64,000 nt of DNA from Niallia alba (GCF_012933555.1 NZ_JABBPK010000001.1:4814001-4878000); one strand, 5' to 3'; shown: positions 28,471-37,354, numbered from the stretch's first letter. Translations and numbers: made by a program. Notes: generated by a model from the letters alone, not told the origin.

Positions 28471-29751
28471 CTACTCCTTCTGCCAATACATTAATTTTAA
28501 ATCTAAATAAATCATAAACTTTTGACTAGGCACTGATAAATCAACTTCCATAATTTCGATCATCCGTTTTAAACGATAAGCAAGCGTATTAGGATGAATA
28601 TGCAATCGTGCAGCTGTTTTTTGCATACTTTCACCTTCATCTAAATAAATCTCAAGAGTTGCCAATAACTCCGTATTATGTGTTTGATCATATTCTTTTA
28701 GATTCCGTATAGCAACATTCTCCGATCCATCCTGCCTTCTTTTTTCCAATAGAATATCTAGAAACTGATAAATACCTAATTCTTGATAATGAAAAAACGT
28801 ACCTGCTTCCTGGGGAAATCTCTCTCGAACCTCCAGAACAGTTCTAGCTTCTCTAAAGCTTTTTGGTACATCGCCATACTGTTTGTAGATTCCACCAAAT
28901 GAGCCTTTAACCTGTTTAATAGAAAACCTTTCTTCTAGGTTTTGCTGAAAATTACTAATGAATTTTTTAAAACAAGCAATGGAGTTCCGGCTATCCCCTA
29001 GAGGAGATGCCAATATAACTAATTCATTATCATCAATTGTCGAGAAAGAAATTTTTACGTCTTGTGATACTTTCAATAAATAGAGAATATGTTTTTCTAT
29101 TTCCTTTGTAATCATTTTAGAAAAAGGAAAAATCATCACCGTAAAGGAACCTAAAGAAGAAATGCCGATTTCTTTTAGCTTCTCATCTACATCTGCCTTT
29201 GTCACATAACCTGTTAACATTCTCCAAAAGAATTCTTGGTTATCCTGTAAAGTAGGGGTTTTATTTGTAGCAAAACGTGCTAAAAGATGACGCGCTACAG
29301 TTGCCGCATTTTCTAAAAGCCCCATTTTCTCTTCTGTAATAGTAGTACCCAATTCAATTGCCCAAATGTATCCAATTACCTCTTCACCTCTCCAAATCGA
29401 AACTGCCACGCGATTTCCTAGCCCAATTTCTTTCTTCTCTTTAATCCGAATTGGCTTTTTACTTTGAAGAAGCTGAGGAATTACTCCATCCTTCCATAAA
29501 CGATTAATCACTTTCTCTGGAACCCTGCGACTAATGATGGTAGAAATTCTTACCATATCCGTTTCTTCGTCATGACTGCTGTACACTAATACACGATGAT
29601 GGGGGTCCTCCAATGTAATGGGACATCCTAATAGTTCACTAACATGATCTGCAAAGCTTTCAAGGGAATCATACATATCCCTTCTAAACGGATTGTGCGG
29701 CTCACTTGTCATCCATCTACTCCTCTCCAAAACGCTATTTAAATCGTTCAC
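28471..29751 (-). CDS. adeR: PucR/CdaR family transcriptional activator, AdeR-like
   Basis: A 426-residue regulator with a C-terminal PucR-type helix-turn-helix (GESMQKTAARLHIHPNTLAYRLKRM, about 385-410), a preceding GGDEF-like CdaR domain, and an N-terminal sensory region containing a GAF-like segment (about 25-150). It sits directly upstream of ald in the same direction. In B. subtilis the adjacent PucR-family protein AdeR (YukF) activates ald in response to alanine, so the same role is inferred. The symbol rests on context plus family. Confidence 0.8.
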   Translation of the reverse strand: MNDLNSVLERSRWMTSEPHNPFRRDMYDSLESFADHVSELLGCPITLEDPHHRVLVYSSHDEETDMVRISTIISRRVPEKVINRLWKDGVIPQLLQSKKPIRIKEKKEIGLGNRVAVSIWRGEEVIGYIWAIELGTTITEEKMGLLENAATVARHLLARFATNKTPTLQDNQEFFWRMLTGYVTKADVDEKLKEIGISSLGSFTVMIFPFSKMITKEIEKHILYLLKVSQDVKISFSTIDDNELVILASPLGDSRNSIACFKKFISNFQQNLEERFSIKQVKGSFGGIYKQYGDVPKSFREARTVLEVRERFPQEAGTFFHYQELGIYQFLDILLEKRRQDGSENVAIRNLKEYDQTHNTELLATLEIYLDEGESMQKTAARLHIHPNTLAYRLKRMIEIMEVDLSVPSQKFMIYLDLKLMYWQKE

Positions 29752-29824
29752 AACTTGTATCTCTTTTTATTTTATCGCGTTTGGAAAGCTTTCAACAATA
29801 AGAATCTTAGAAAAAATACAAGAA

Positions 29825-30022
29825 CTATTTTTTCTTTTCCTTTATCGCCTGGGAACCAATTAATCCTATAATTAGCAAAATAATGGATGCAAGACTATAA
29901 TCCTTAAAGAATGTTGTAAACGGAATGTCTAAAAACATAAACATCAATGTTAATAATCTACCGACCATTAATAACAACCCAATGACAAGAAGCCAATTAA
30001 ATACTTTTTCGAAAAATACCAT
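29825..30022 (-). CDS. Small membrane protein, 65 aa
   Basis: Two hydrophobic helices (about residues 9-31 and 43-58) with a Lys-rich C-terminus (IKEKKK), which predicts both ends in the cytoplasm. AAAGGAGAATT lies before the ATG. No family recognised. It resembles the small integral membrane proteins that often sit next to ABC exporters in Firmicutes; the adjacent ABC locus upstream is decayed. Confidence 0.6.
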   Translation of the reverse strand: MVFFEKVFNWLLVIGLLLMVGRLLTLMFMFLDIPFTTFFKDYSLASIILLIIGLIGSQAIKEKKK

Positions 30023-30050
30023 CTAAAATTCTCCTTTATAAACTAATTTC

Positions 30051-30210
30051 CTTTAAAGTAAAACTTTCCTCCATTGGGTTTTCCCTCATCTCCAACTTCG
30101 AGTTAATTGAACCATTCTAACCTTTACGGACAGTTGGTCTCCCACCTATCTTCCTCGAATTCTCATAAGCTTACGGCCGGAGTCTTACTGTCCGTTAAGA
30201 TGGGATAAAT
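30051..30210. repeat. bcr1-like dispersed repeat, copy 2
   Basis: Shares ACCTTTACGGACAGTTG, TCTCCCACCTATCTT, CTCATAAGCTTACGG and CTTACTGTCCGTTAAGA with copy 1 at 6762-6897. It has an extra 25-30 bases near its left end. It abuts the remnant permease gene, with the permease stop 2-4 bases away. Confidence 0.7.
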
Positions 30211-30211
30211 A

Positions 30212-30333
30212 TTACTTCATTTTGACAGCTACCTTTTTTAAAGTTACTCGATTCATCCAAAGCACCATCAGAATTAGCAAAATTGTTCCTATAAAGGAGA
30301 GTACTACCGGAAATTCTACTCCGTTAAAAAAGA
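30212..30333 (-). pseudogene. C-terminal remnant of an ABC permease
   Basis: Read on the minus strand, one frame gives FFFNGVEFPVVLSFIGTIL then LLILMVLWMNRVTLKK and a stop at 30214-30212. This is the last helix and basic tail of a membrane protein. It overlaps the 3' end of the ATPase gene in another frame, showing that the two were joined by a deletion. Confidence 0.65.
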
Positions 30334-30999
30334 AGCCCCCTTTTCCAGTAGAAGATCGATTGGCTCCTTTATAATTACTTCACCATTTTGAAGAATCACC
30401 ACTTCTTCAAATAAATAATCCATTTCGGATACTAAATGCGTCGAAAGAATAATCGTCCGAGGAAATCGTTCGTAATCCGCCAGTACTTCTTTATAGAACT
30501 TTTCCCTTGTTGGAGCATCCATGCCGTTATACGCCTCATCAAAAATGGTAATTTTCGATCTACTAGCTAATCCTAAAGTGACATTGAGGGCAGATTGCAT
30601 TCCCTTAGATAATTTTGATACATAATTATCTAAGGGCAAGTTAAATAATTTCACTAAATCCAATGCATATTGGCGATCGAAATTAGGGCGATATCTTTCT
30701 ACCGTTTCGATTAATCCTTTCACCTTTTCTGTTTCTGCACTATAATCTGTTTCGTAAACAAAGCTTACCTCCGACATAATCGCAGCATTTTCGAACGAAT
30801 CTCGGTTTGCAATTTTTATAGATCCAGCTGTTGGCTGAGTAAAAGACGCTAGCAAAGATAATAAAGTAGACTTCCCAGACCCATTTCTGCCAATAAGTCC
30901 GTATATTTTATTCTCTTCTAGATGCAAACTAATATCTTTTAACGCTTGATATTTTCCAAATATCATAGAAACTTGATTAAGTTTTATATCAAAACCCAT
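30316..30999 (-). CDS. ABC transporter ATP-binding protein, C-terminally truncated (YtrB-like)
   Basis: A 227-residue ATPase with Walker A GRNGSGKST (about 37-45), signature LSKGMQSALN (about 137) and Walker B ITIFDEAYNGMD. The ABC core is complete, but YtrB-type proteins usually continue for about 60 more residues. Here the sequence ends LLLEKGASFLTE, the last codons coming from out-of-frame permease DNA. With the permease lost, the protein has no membrane partner in this locus and is probably non-functional. It follows a YtrA-like GntR gene by 2 bases. Confidence 0.75.
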   Translation of the reverse strand: MGFDIKLNQVSMIFGKYQALKDISLHLEENKIYGLIGRNGSGKSTLLSLLASFTQPTAGSIKIANRDSFENAAIMSEVSFVYETDYSAETEKVKGLIETVERYRPNFDRQYALDLVKLFNLPLDNYVSKLSKGMQSALNVTLGLASRSKITIFDEAYNGMDAPTREKFYKEVLADYERFPRTIILSTHLVSEMDYLFEEVVILQNGEVIIKEPIDLLLEKGASFLTE

Positions 31000-31001
31000 T
31001 T

Positions 31002-31373
31002 TTATTCACTTCCTTTTAATTGATTTATCATTTTTGAAATGTCTTCCTCGGAGATACCTAATTTTTTTGCCTCTTGGATCATGGGAAGTAAATATTGATC
31101 AAGAAATTGCTCTTTCCTCTGCGTTAATAGTTTTTCTTTTGCCCCCTCTGCCACAAACATCCCTACACCTCTTTTTTTATAAATTATCCCATTCTCGACA
31201 AGCAGATTGATTCCTTTAGAAATCGTTAAATGATTTATTTTATAAAAGTTAACAAGCTGTGTAGTTGAAGGGATTTGCTCATTTCCCTTTAACTGGTCAT
31301 TAACAATTTGATCTTCTATTAGCTCCTTTATTTGCAAAAAGATTGGCTTGCTGTCATTAAATGATGTGTTCAA
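31002..31373 (-). CDS. GntR family regulator, YtrA subfamily
   Basis: A 123-residue repressor: winged helix-turn-helix (about 10-75, with PSTTQLVNFYKINHLTISKGINLL) plus a short C-terminal helical tail, the YtrA plan with no large effector domain. YtrA-type regulators control ABC exporter operons in which they are the first gene, as here. A perfect 13-bp inverted repeat lies just upstream and is the probable operator. AGAAAGGCGG precedes the start. Confidence 0.88.
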   Translation of the reverse strand: MNTSFNDSKPIFLQIKELIEDQIVNDQLKGNEQIPSTTQLVNFYKINHLTISKGINLLVENGIIYKKRGVGMFVAEGAKEKLLTQRKEQFLDQYLLPMIQEAKKLGISEEDISKMINQLKGSE

Positions 31374-31405
31374 TGCAGGATCACCGCCTTTCTAACTTTA
31401 CTGTT

Positions 31406-31437
31406 ATATGGTTATATAGTTATGTATATAACCATAT
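31406..31437. promoter_or_regulatory. YtrA-type operator
   Basis: ATATGGTTATATA (31406-31418) and TATATAACCATAT (31425-31437) are perfect inverted repeats with a 6-base centre, 33 bases before the regulator start. Position and AT-rich GGTTATATA arms fit autoregulation by the GntR protein. Confidence 0.75.
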
Positions 31438-31531
31438 ATGATTTATTTTATTCAGTCAATAGGCGATTTCTATATTTGTTGAAGTGGATTAATTTTATGA
31501 GGGAATGGGACACCTTATCAAAATACAAAAA

Positions 31532-32005
31532 AGAGGCTGGACATAAGTATTCCAGCCAAGGTTGAATCCAAACTATTATATGAAGATGCTTATCAAGTTT
31601 CGTATAATAACTCGGGTTTTTTATTAATTTTAACAAAGAAGGTTTGTGGTAATCACCCGCAGACTGAATACACTTCGCTTTCCATGGGGCGAGCGCCAAG
31701 CCTCCTCGTCACTGCGTTCCTGCGGGGTCTTGGACTTTCTCGCAACTCCCATAGGAGTCTACGTGTATTCAGTCTGCTCTATTTTTCCTAATAATTAATT
31801 TTTTTGAAAAAATAAGAAACTAAATAACCTCTAAAAACGAAGTGGAATGGAGCGGAGGACACTCGACTCCTGCGGGAAATAGAGAAGCTTTAGACCCCAC
31901 AGTGCAACGACGAGGCTCAGCTTCCTCCCCGTAGAACGCGTGCGTCTGTCTATAGCGCAATTGTTCGTCTTTATCCATTATATATTTTGTTTTGTGCCAA
32001 ACTCC
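31532..32005. repeat. Nested dispersed repeat, copy C
   Basis: Outer ends AGAGGCTGGACATAAG and TTTTGTTTTGTGCCAAACTC match the ends of copy D at 44264-44582. Inside is the GC-rich palindromic core (about 31665-31775) shared with A, B and E. A further block, about 31840-31945 (GGAGCGGAGGACAC, CGACTCCTGCGGGAAA, GACCCCACAGTGC), is a second GC-rich family not found in D. No gene is seen in this 470-base stretch. Confidence 0.75.
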
Positions 32006-32014
32006 TTGTTGTTA

Positions 32015-32716
32015 CTATATAATCTGTTTAACAGACTTTGCTTCCATTAAAATTTTTGTTTCCTTTATTCTTTGCATAGTATAAGAAGATTCCTGCTTTA
32101 ACGTTTGATCTAAATAGGCAGGATGGGTCATTACTTCTATGCTTTTCCCATCCTCCACTCGTTCATGCAATCTTTCAAAATAGCTTTCTACAACGCCATC
32201 ATCATAGAAATCATCGAGAAAGACGTCTGTTAATGTTTGAATATCGGTAAAATGAGCTCCTGCATTTCTTACAGGTAACTTATATTTATCAGAAAGCTTT
32301 TTTATGACGGGATAGAACTCCTTTATTCCATGTACATGATGATGACTATCTAAATGAGACGGTGTAAGGTCTGCATCTAGGCATTTTTCAATTTGCGCCG
32401 TCCATTCTCTTTCTAAGTCATCTAAAATTATAGAAAATGGATTGCTATAAACAAACATCTGTTTTTTAAATTTCCCTGTTTCATCAACAAGACTTGGGAC
32501 ATCGTCTAACAGCGGCTTCCCCCATGTTAATACAAGATGGACACCTACCTTTAAAGACGGTGTATCTTTTGCTAACGAAATGGCATGCTTTGTTGCCTTT
32601 GCATTCATCATCATGGTTGCGGAAGTAACAATCCCCTTGAGATGGGTATCGATAATTCCATAGTTGACTCCTCGACTTAGACCGAAATCATCTGCATTAA
32701 TAATCACTTTTGTCAT
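32015..32716 (-). CDS. chbG: Carbohydrate deacetylase, ChbG/YdjC family
   Basis: A 233-residue enzyme expected to remove one acetyl group from (phosphorylated) diacetylchitobiose, a step needed before ChbF can hydrolyse it. IINADDFGLSRGVN holds the catalytic Asp and first metal ligand (about 6-10); SHLDSHHHVHG (about 119-129) supplies two His ligands. It is the last gene of an operon in the order IIB, IIC, IIA, GH4, ChbG, matching the content of the E. coli chbBCA-F-G operon. The start overlaps no other gene; AAAGGAGA precedes it. Confidence 0.88.
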   Translation of the reverse strand: MTKVIINADDFGLSRGVNYGIIDTHLKGIVTSATMMMNAKATKHAISLAKDTPSLKVGVHLVLTWGKPLLDDVPSLVDETGKFKKQMFVYSNPFSIILDDLEREWTAQIEKCLDADLTPSHLDSHHHVHGIKEFYPVIKKLSDKYKLPVRNAGAHFTDIQTLTDVFLDDFYDDGVVESYFERLHERVEDGKSIEVMTHPAYLDQTLKQESSYTMQRIKETKILMEAKSVKQII

Positions 32717-32773
32717 GGATTCGTCTCCTTTTAAAGCTTTACAGCCATGTTTTACTGCTACATAGCAAGCTTA

Positions 32774-34111
32774 TTATATACGAACACTTTCTTTTTTCGC
32801 AAAAAACTGTGGGACATATGCTTTATGGGCCTCTAGCATTTCATCTAGAATTAGCTTTGCAACTCGATCACTTGGTACAAGTGGATTAATAGTCATAGCA
32901 AGTAAGGCTTTTTCATAATCCCCAGAAATAGCAGCTTCAATAGCCACTCTTTCAAACGATTTAATTTGCGCTACTAGCCCCTGTACTGCTACTGGAAGTT
33001 CGCCAACAGCAATTGGCTTCGGTCCGTCTTTCGTAATGATACAACTTATTTCCACTGCAGATTCATATGGAAGTCCTGTTATAGCTCCATGATTTACTGT
33101 ATTGACTGCCTGAATATCACATTTATCCATATACATGGAGCGGATCAAACGTACAGCAGCATCACTATAGTAAGCGCCTCCACGTTTTTCTAACTGAGGA
33201 GGTTTTATGGCCAATTCTGGGTCCTTATATAATTCAAATAATCCCTCTTCTAATTTTTGCACAACTTCAGCTCGAGTTTCCCCTTTTTCGGCTTCCTTTA
33301 GTTCCTGTGCAAGCACATCGCCTGTTTTATAATAGTAATTGTGGTAAGGGCAAGGAAATAAATTTAATCCTCTTAAAAATTCAGGCTCCCATCCCATAGC
33401 ATGAATATTTTGCATTGTAATTGCTTTATCAGGATCTGTTATTAATTCAATGACCTCACGCTTCACACTTTTGCCATCCACATAAACGTCAAGCCCATAA
33501 ACCATATGATTCAATCCAGCGAAATCTATTCTTACTCTTGCAGGATCAACACTCAATAAATCTGCAACACCACGTTCCATTCCAATCGGCACATTACATA
33601 GACCAACTACTTTTGAAATGTTGCTGTAGCGAAGTACTGCTTCTGTTACCATCCCAGCAGGATTAGTAAAATTGATTAACCATGCATTGGGGCACAATGC
33701 TTCCATTTCTTTTGCTATTTCCAAAATAACGGGAATCGTACGAAAAGCTTTAAATAGTCCACCAGGTCCATTTGTCTCTTGGCCAATAACGCCATGCTTC
33801 AATGGAATTTTTTCATCAAGTGCTCTTGCAGCGAGCTGTCCTACACGTAATTGTGTTGTCACAAAATCAGCGTCCACCAGTGCCTTTTTCCGATCTAATG
33901 TTAGAAAAATATCGATGGGAACTCCCGCCTTCGCTACCATTCTACGCGCTAACTCCCCGACTATTTCTAACTTTTCTTTCCCTTCTTCAATATCAACAAG
34001 CCATATTTCCTTTACAGGCAGTTCTTCATGATACTTAATGAAACCCTCAATTAGTTCAGGCGTGTAGCTTGAGCCACCACCTATTGTTACTATTTTTAAG
34101 CTCTGACTCAT
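32774..34111 (-). CDS. 6-phospho-beta-glucosidase, GH4 (ChbF/CelF/LicH-like)
   Basis: A 445-residue GH4 enzyme with NAD motif [11 protein letters not shown] (about 9-19), the metal-binding Cys in GLCNVPIG and His in AGLNHMVYG. It hydrolyses 6-phospho-cellobiose or deacetylated 6-phospho-chitobiose by an oxidation-elimination mechanism needing NAD and Mn. It overlaps the IIA gene by 4 bases. Together with chbG it suggests chito-disaccharide use. It is a close paralogue of 20919-22247. Confidence 0.92.
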   Translation of the reverse strand: MSQSLKIVTIGGGSSYTPELIEGFIKYHEELPVKEIWLVDIEEGKEKLEIVGELARRMVAKAGVPIDIFLTLDRKKALVDADFVTTQLRVGQLAARALDEKIPLKHGVIGQETNGPGGLFKAFRTIPVILEIAKEMEALCPNAWLINFTNPAGMVTEAVLRYSNISKVVGLCNVPIGMERGVADLLSVDPARVRIDFAGLNHMVYGLDVYVDGKSVKREVIELITDPDKAITMQNIHAMGWEPEFLRGLNLFPCPYHNYYYKTGDVLAQELKEAEKGETRAEVVQKLEEGLFELYKDPELAIKPPQLEKRGGAYYSDAAVRLIRSMYMDKCDIQAVNTVNHGAITGLPYESAVEISCIITKDGPKPIAVGELPVAVQGLVAQIKSFERVAIEAAISGDYEKALLAMTINPLVPSDRVAKLILDEMLEAHKAYVPQFFAKKESVRI

Positions 34112-34452
34112 TCTGCCATCCCCTCTCTTGGTGTCCCTTGCAAAAATTCTTCACGCAATTCAATGATTTCAAGAGCAAGTTCCTTTAATGTTATTGCTGT
34201 CATTAAGTGATCTTGTGCATGAATAAGAATAACTGGAATTGTAAATTTGTCCCCGCCCGCCTCAAGATGGAGTAATTTTGTCTGAATTTTATGAGCCTCT
34301 GATAGTTCTGTATCCGACTCTGTTATCTTCTTTTTGGCAGCATGAAAATCCTTTTTTTTCGCGTCTTGGATTGCTTCCATCGCAAAGCTTCTCGCATTTC
34401 CACTATGTAAAATCAGCTGAAAGGAGAGCTGGTATAATTCTTCCGTATTCAC
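34108..34452 (-). CDS. PTS lactose/cellobiose-type IIA component
   Basis: A 114-residue three-helix IIA protein. The phosphorylated His lies in IHAQDHLMTAI (about residue 79), the standard PTS_IIA lac motif. It passes phosphate from HPr to the IIB at 35834-36142. It sits between the IIC and GH4 genes and overlaps the latter by 4 bases. Confidence 0.93.
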   Translation of the reverse strand: MNTEELYQLSFQLILHSGNARSFAMEAIQDAKKKDFHAAKKKITESDTELSEAHKIQTKLLHLEAGGDKFTIPVILIHAQDHLMTAITLKELALEIIELREEFLQGTPREGMAE

Positions 34453-34471
34453 CTTATTTTCCTACTTTCTT

Positions 34472-35830
34472 TTAGACACTTACAGAATCGGAATCTTTTG
34501 TAAGCTCTGTTTTATTTTTCGAATCAATTTTGACTTGAGCATAAACAAACGGTAGATAGATAACTGTTGATATGATTAAGTTTAAGGCTGCTAAGCCAGC
34601 TCCTAAAAAACTTCCTCCTGTTGCTAAGTAACCGCCGACTATCGGTGGTGTTACCCAAGGAATTTTAGCGGTTATCGGTGGAACGATGCCGTAATAGACT
34701 GCAAGATAAGAAATAATCGTTGTAATAACAGGTCCAATTACAAACGGAATAAACCAAATTGGATTTAAAACAATTGGCAAACCAAAAAGGATAGGTTCAT
34801 TGATTTGGAAAATACCTGGCGCTCCGCCAAGACCAATCATTTGTTTATATCGTTTCCTTCCTGCAATAATCATCGCGATAATTAGCCCTAAGGTTGCCCC
34901 TGACCCTCCCAAATACACAAAAGCATCTAGAAATGATCCAGCAAGAATATGATATTCTCCCAATGCCTGAACTCCAGCTTGAGCTAAATCAATATTTTCA
35001 GCTCCTGTTTTTTCAAATAACGGTGTCGTAATTCCACCTAATACATTGGGTCCATGTAGACCAACCATCCAGAACAAGTGCACCAATAAAACTATTAATA
35101 TTGCAAATGGAAGAGAGTCAACAGCACTTGTTAATGGAGACACAATAACCGTATTTAACCAATCATTTAAAACCTTTCCATCTGTTATCATTCTAAAAAC
35201 TACGCCAAATAGCCCTACTAGAAAAATAGTCCCCATACCTGGCACTAATTTTGCAAACGACTTAGCAACAGCAGGAGGCACTCCATCGGGCATTTTTATT
35301 ACTAACGCTTTGATTTTCGCTAATCGCAGGAATATTTCTGTAGCTACCAATGCTACGATAATGGCTGTAAAAAGGGCTGTTGCATTAAAATAGTTAACGG
35401 ATACTAATCCCCAGACTCCACCTGCAACCGTTTCAGACGCCGCTTCATCTATAGGTAAGGTCACATTTGCTGTTTGGGGCAATAATAAGAAAAAACACGC
35501 TGCGGAAATAAGCATTGCTTCAAAACCTTCATCACCATATGATCTAGCTAATTTATAGGAAATTCCAAATACCGCAAAAACGGAAAGAAATGCAAAGGTT
35601 CCAAACCAAATATCTCCTCCCAAAGTTGACCAGTTAGGACCAAATATTGACTCCATCATTCTTCCATATGGGGGAATAATCTGGCCTAGATTATTAAATA
35701 AGACAGCAAATGATCCTACAATGGTAATAGCAATCATTCCAATTAGTGTATCCCTAATCGCAAGTAGATGCCTTTGATTACCTAACTTTAATGCAAAAGG
35801 CATGATAAATTTTTCAATAAATCCCATCAT
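34472..35830 (-). CDS. PTS cellobiose/chitobiose-type IIC permease
   Basis: A 452-residue membrane component with about ten helices. The family motifs HLFWMVGLHGPNVLGG and GLGGAPGIFQINEPILFGLPIVLNP are present; the latter, with the NEP sequence, forms the sugar-binding re-entrant region of lactose/cellobiose EIIC proteins. It is preceded closely by IIB (3-base gap) and followed by IIA. Confidence 0.94.
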   Translation of the reverse strand: MMGFIEKFIMPFALKLGNQRHLLAIRDTLIGMIAITIVGSFAVLFNNLGQIIPPYGRMMESIFGPNWSTLGGDIWFGTFAFLSVFAVFGISYKLARSYGDEGFEAMLISAACFFLLLPQTANVTLPIDEAASETVAGGVWGLVSVNYFNATALFTAIIVALVATEIFLRLAKIKALVIKMPDGVPPAVAKSFAKLVPGMGTIFLVGLFGVVFRMITDGKVLNDWLNTVIVSPLTSAVDSLPFAILIVLLVHLFWMVGLHGPNVLGGITTPLFEKTGAENIDLAQAGVQALGEYHILAGSFLDAFVYLGGSGATLGLIIAMIIAGRKRYKQMIGLGGAPGIFQINEPILFGLPIVLNPIWFIPFVIGPVITTIISYLAVYYGIVPPITAKIPWVTPPIVGGYLATGGSFLGAGLAALNLIISTVIYLPFVYAQVKIDSKNKTELTKDSDSVSV

Positions 35831-35833
35831 CTC

Positions 35834-36142
35834 TTATTCCCCCTTAATTAATGTAGTGGCTTGTGCCAGCACTTTTTCACCATTACATAGTCCGTAGTCC
35901 TGTGGATTAATGGTTGCGACCGGGATCCCCTGTTGATCGCCTGCTTTTTTCACTTGAGGCAAAAGAAAACGTACTTGTGGACCTAATAAAACGACGTCAG
36001 CGTTCTCTATCTCATTGTTCACTTCTGATGCTGCTATCGCCCAAATTTTGCAATCTATTCCTTGATTTTTTGCACTTTGTTCCATTTTTGAAACTAGTAA
36101 ACTTGTAGACATTCCAGCCGAACAACATAATAGAATATTCAC
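35834..36142 (-). CDS. PTS lactose/cellobiose-type IIB component
   Basis: A 102-residue IIB with the phospho-Cys at the N-terminus ([18 protein letters not shown], Cys about 6). First gene of the five-gene sugar operon. AAGGGGATGAATTAGTG precedes the start. Expression is presumably controlled from the two operators at 36286-36337 by the divergent GntR protein. Confidence 0.93.
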   Translation of the reverse strand: MNILLCCSAGMSTSLLVSKMEQSAKNQGIDCKIWAIAASEVNNEIENADVVLLGPQVRFLLPQVKKAGDQQGIPVATINPQDYGLCNGEKVLAQATTLIKGE

Positions 36143-36285
36143 TAATTCATCCCCTTTAAAAAGATAGATTATTCTGATTTTTAATCATAAAACAAGAGTC
36201 ACACCTTCTTACATCTTTCATACGATTCTTTTCAAGCCACCCTTCCCTAAGAGAGATTAAGAAATACTTTTACCTTACATCTATA

Positions 36286-36337
36286 TTGTAATAACAAATT
36301 TCAAATATTTCAATATATTTCAAATTTGTTATTACAA
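36286..36337. promoter_or_regulatory. Paired GntR operators between the chb-like operon and its regulator
   Basis: TTGTAATAACAA (36286-36297) and its reverse complement TTGTTATTACAA (36326-36337) are centred 40 bases apart, close to four helical turns, inside a larger inverted repeat whose arms are 16 bases. They lie between divergent promoters, as expected for a repressor acting on both genes. A third copy is at 37159-37170. Confidence 0.75.
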
Positions 36338-36411
36338 GTTTTATTAATTGTTTGCGTATTAAGAAAAGAAAAGATATTCTATTCATAGGGACATTATGGA
36401 GGGAAACGATT

Positions 36412-37137
36412 GTGGAAGAAATAAACAAAGAAGCTGCATTACACTCAATTGTAAAAGAGTCTATTATCAACATGATTAAAAGTGGCGAATATCAACCAAA
36501 TACTAAGTTGCCAACCGAGGCTGAATTTTGTGAGACATTTGGAGTGAGTAGGACAACTATCCGTACAGCACTCCAACAGTTAACAATTGAAGGATATGTC
36601 TATAGAGTACAAGGGAAAGGTACCTTTGTGGCTGAAAATAAAGTAAAACAATCTTTAACTAGTACAGTAGAACAGTTTTCCGAACAAATTACGATGCAAG
36701 GGAAAGACCCATCCATTAAGGTATTACAACTTAAAGTCATTGAAGCCACAGACTTTCTTGCAAAACAGTTTAAACAAAATATAGGTGATCCCGTCAATTG
36801 CCTAGAACGTATGCGTTATGTAAATGATACTCCTCTTCAGTATGAGATATCCTATCTACCCTGGTACAAGGTGCCCGGACTAGACAGCGCAGCCTGTGAA
36901 AAATCTTTATATAAGATGCTTGAAACAAAATACGACATAAAGATTAGAAAAACAGTAGAGCACTTAGAATTGATTTTAGCGGATGATACGATTTCTAAAA
37001 AGCTTGAGATTCCTACTGGTTCTCCGTGCTTTTTACTAGAAACATTTGCTTATGCAGAAGATGAAACTGCCATAGAATACTCAAAGACTATTTTCCGTGG
37101 AGATAGAGCACATTTTGTCATCGAGCGGAATTACTAG
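36412..37137 (+). CDS. GntR family regulator with UTRA domain
   Basis: A 241-residue HutC/FarR-type regulator: winged helix-turn-helix (about 10-75, with LPTEAEFCETFGVSRTTIRTALQQL) and a UTRA effector domain (about 95-235) that usually binds a sugar phosphate. GTG 36412 is chosen over the upstream ATG because ATGGAGGG lies 8 bases before it and the longer frame runs into the operator region. Divergent from the PTS operon, hence the probable repressor of chitobiose/cellobiose use. Confidence 0.88.
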   Translation: MEEINKEAALHSIVKESIINMIKSGEYQPNTKLPTEAEFCETFGVSRTTIRTALQQLTIEGYVYRVQGKGTFVAENKVKQSLTSTVEQFSEQITMQGKDPSIKVLQLKVIEATDFLAKQFKQNIGDPVNCLERMRYVNDTPLQYEISYLPWYKVPGLDSAACEKSLYKMLETKYDIKIRKTVEHLELILADDTISKKLEIPTGSPCFLLETFAYAEDETAIEYSKTIFRGDRAHFVIERNY

Positions 37138-37148
37138 TCAGGGACAAC

Positions 37149-37180
37149 AAGTGAATATTTGTTATTACAAATATTCACTT
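37149..37180. promoter_or_regulatory. Third operator copy / hairpin downstream of the GntR gene
   Basis: AAGTGAATATTTG and CAAATATTCACTT form a 13-bp perfect stem around TTATTA, and the centre reads TTGTTATTACAA, identical to the operators upstream of the regulator. No T-run follows, which argues against a simple terminator. Confidence 0.6.
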
Positions 37181-37270
37181 GAGATATTAAATTGTTATTA
37201 TGAAGAAGTAAGGAGGGTTTTGATTTGTGTGGAGATTTGGTTGTTGATCGTTTTATTATCTTTTTCCTTT

Positions 37271-37292
37271 AGAGGGGAGGCATCCTCTTTTT
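37271..37292 (+). terminator. Probable terminator of the GntR gene
   Basis: AGAGG pairs with CCTCT across GGAGGCAT-like loop bases, followed by TTTTTG. Short stem, so only moderate. Confidence 0.5.
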
Positions 37293-37354
37293 GAACACCT
37301 TTTTGCTACGCTATCCTACTAAAAAGCCTTCATGCTTCTAATAAACAACCATCT

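Noticed and set aside
31448-31699. 83-aa minus-strand ORF within repeat C
   Set aside because: Its residues derive from the repeat core; similar spurious ORFs arise at 20642-20842.
35046-35393. 115-aa ORF antisense to the IIC gene
   Set aside because: Shadow frame of a confidently identified PTS permease; no start signal.
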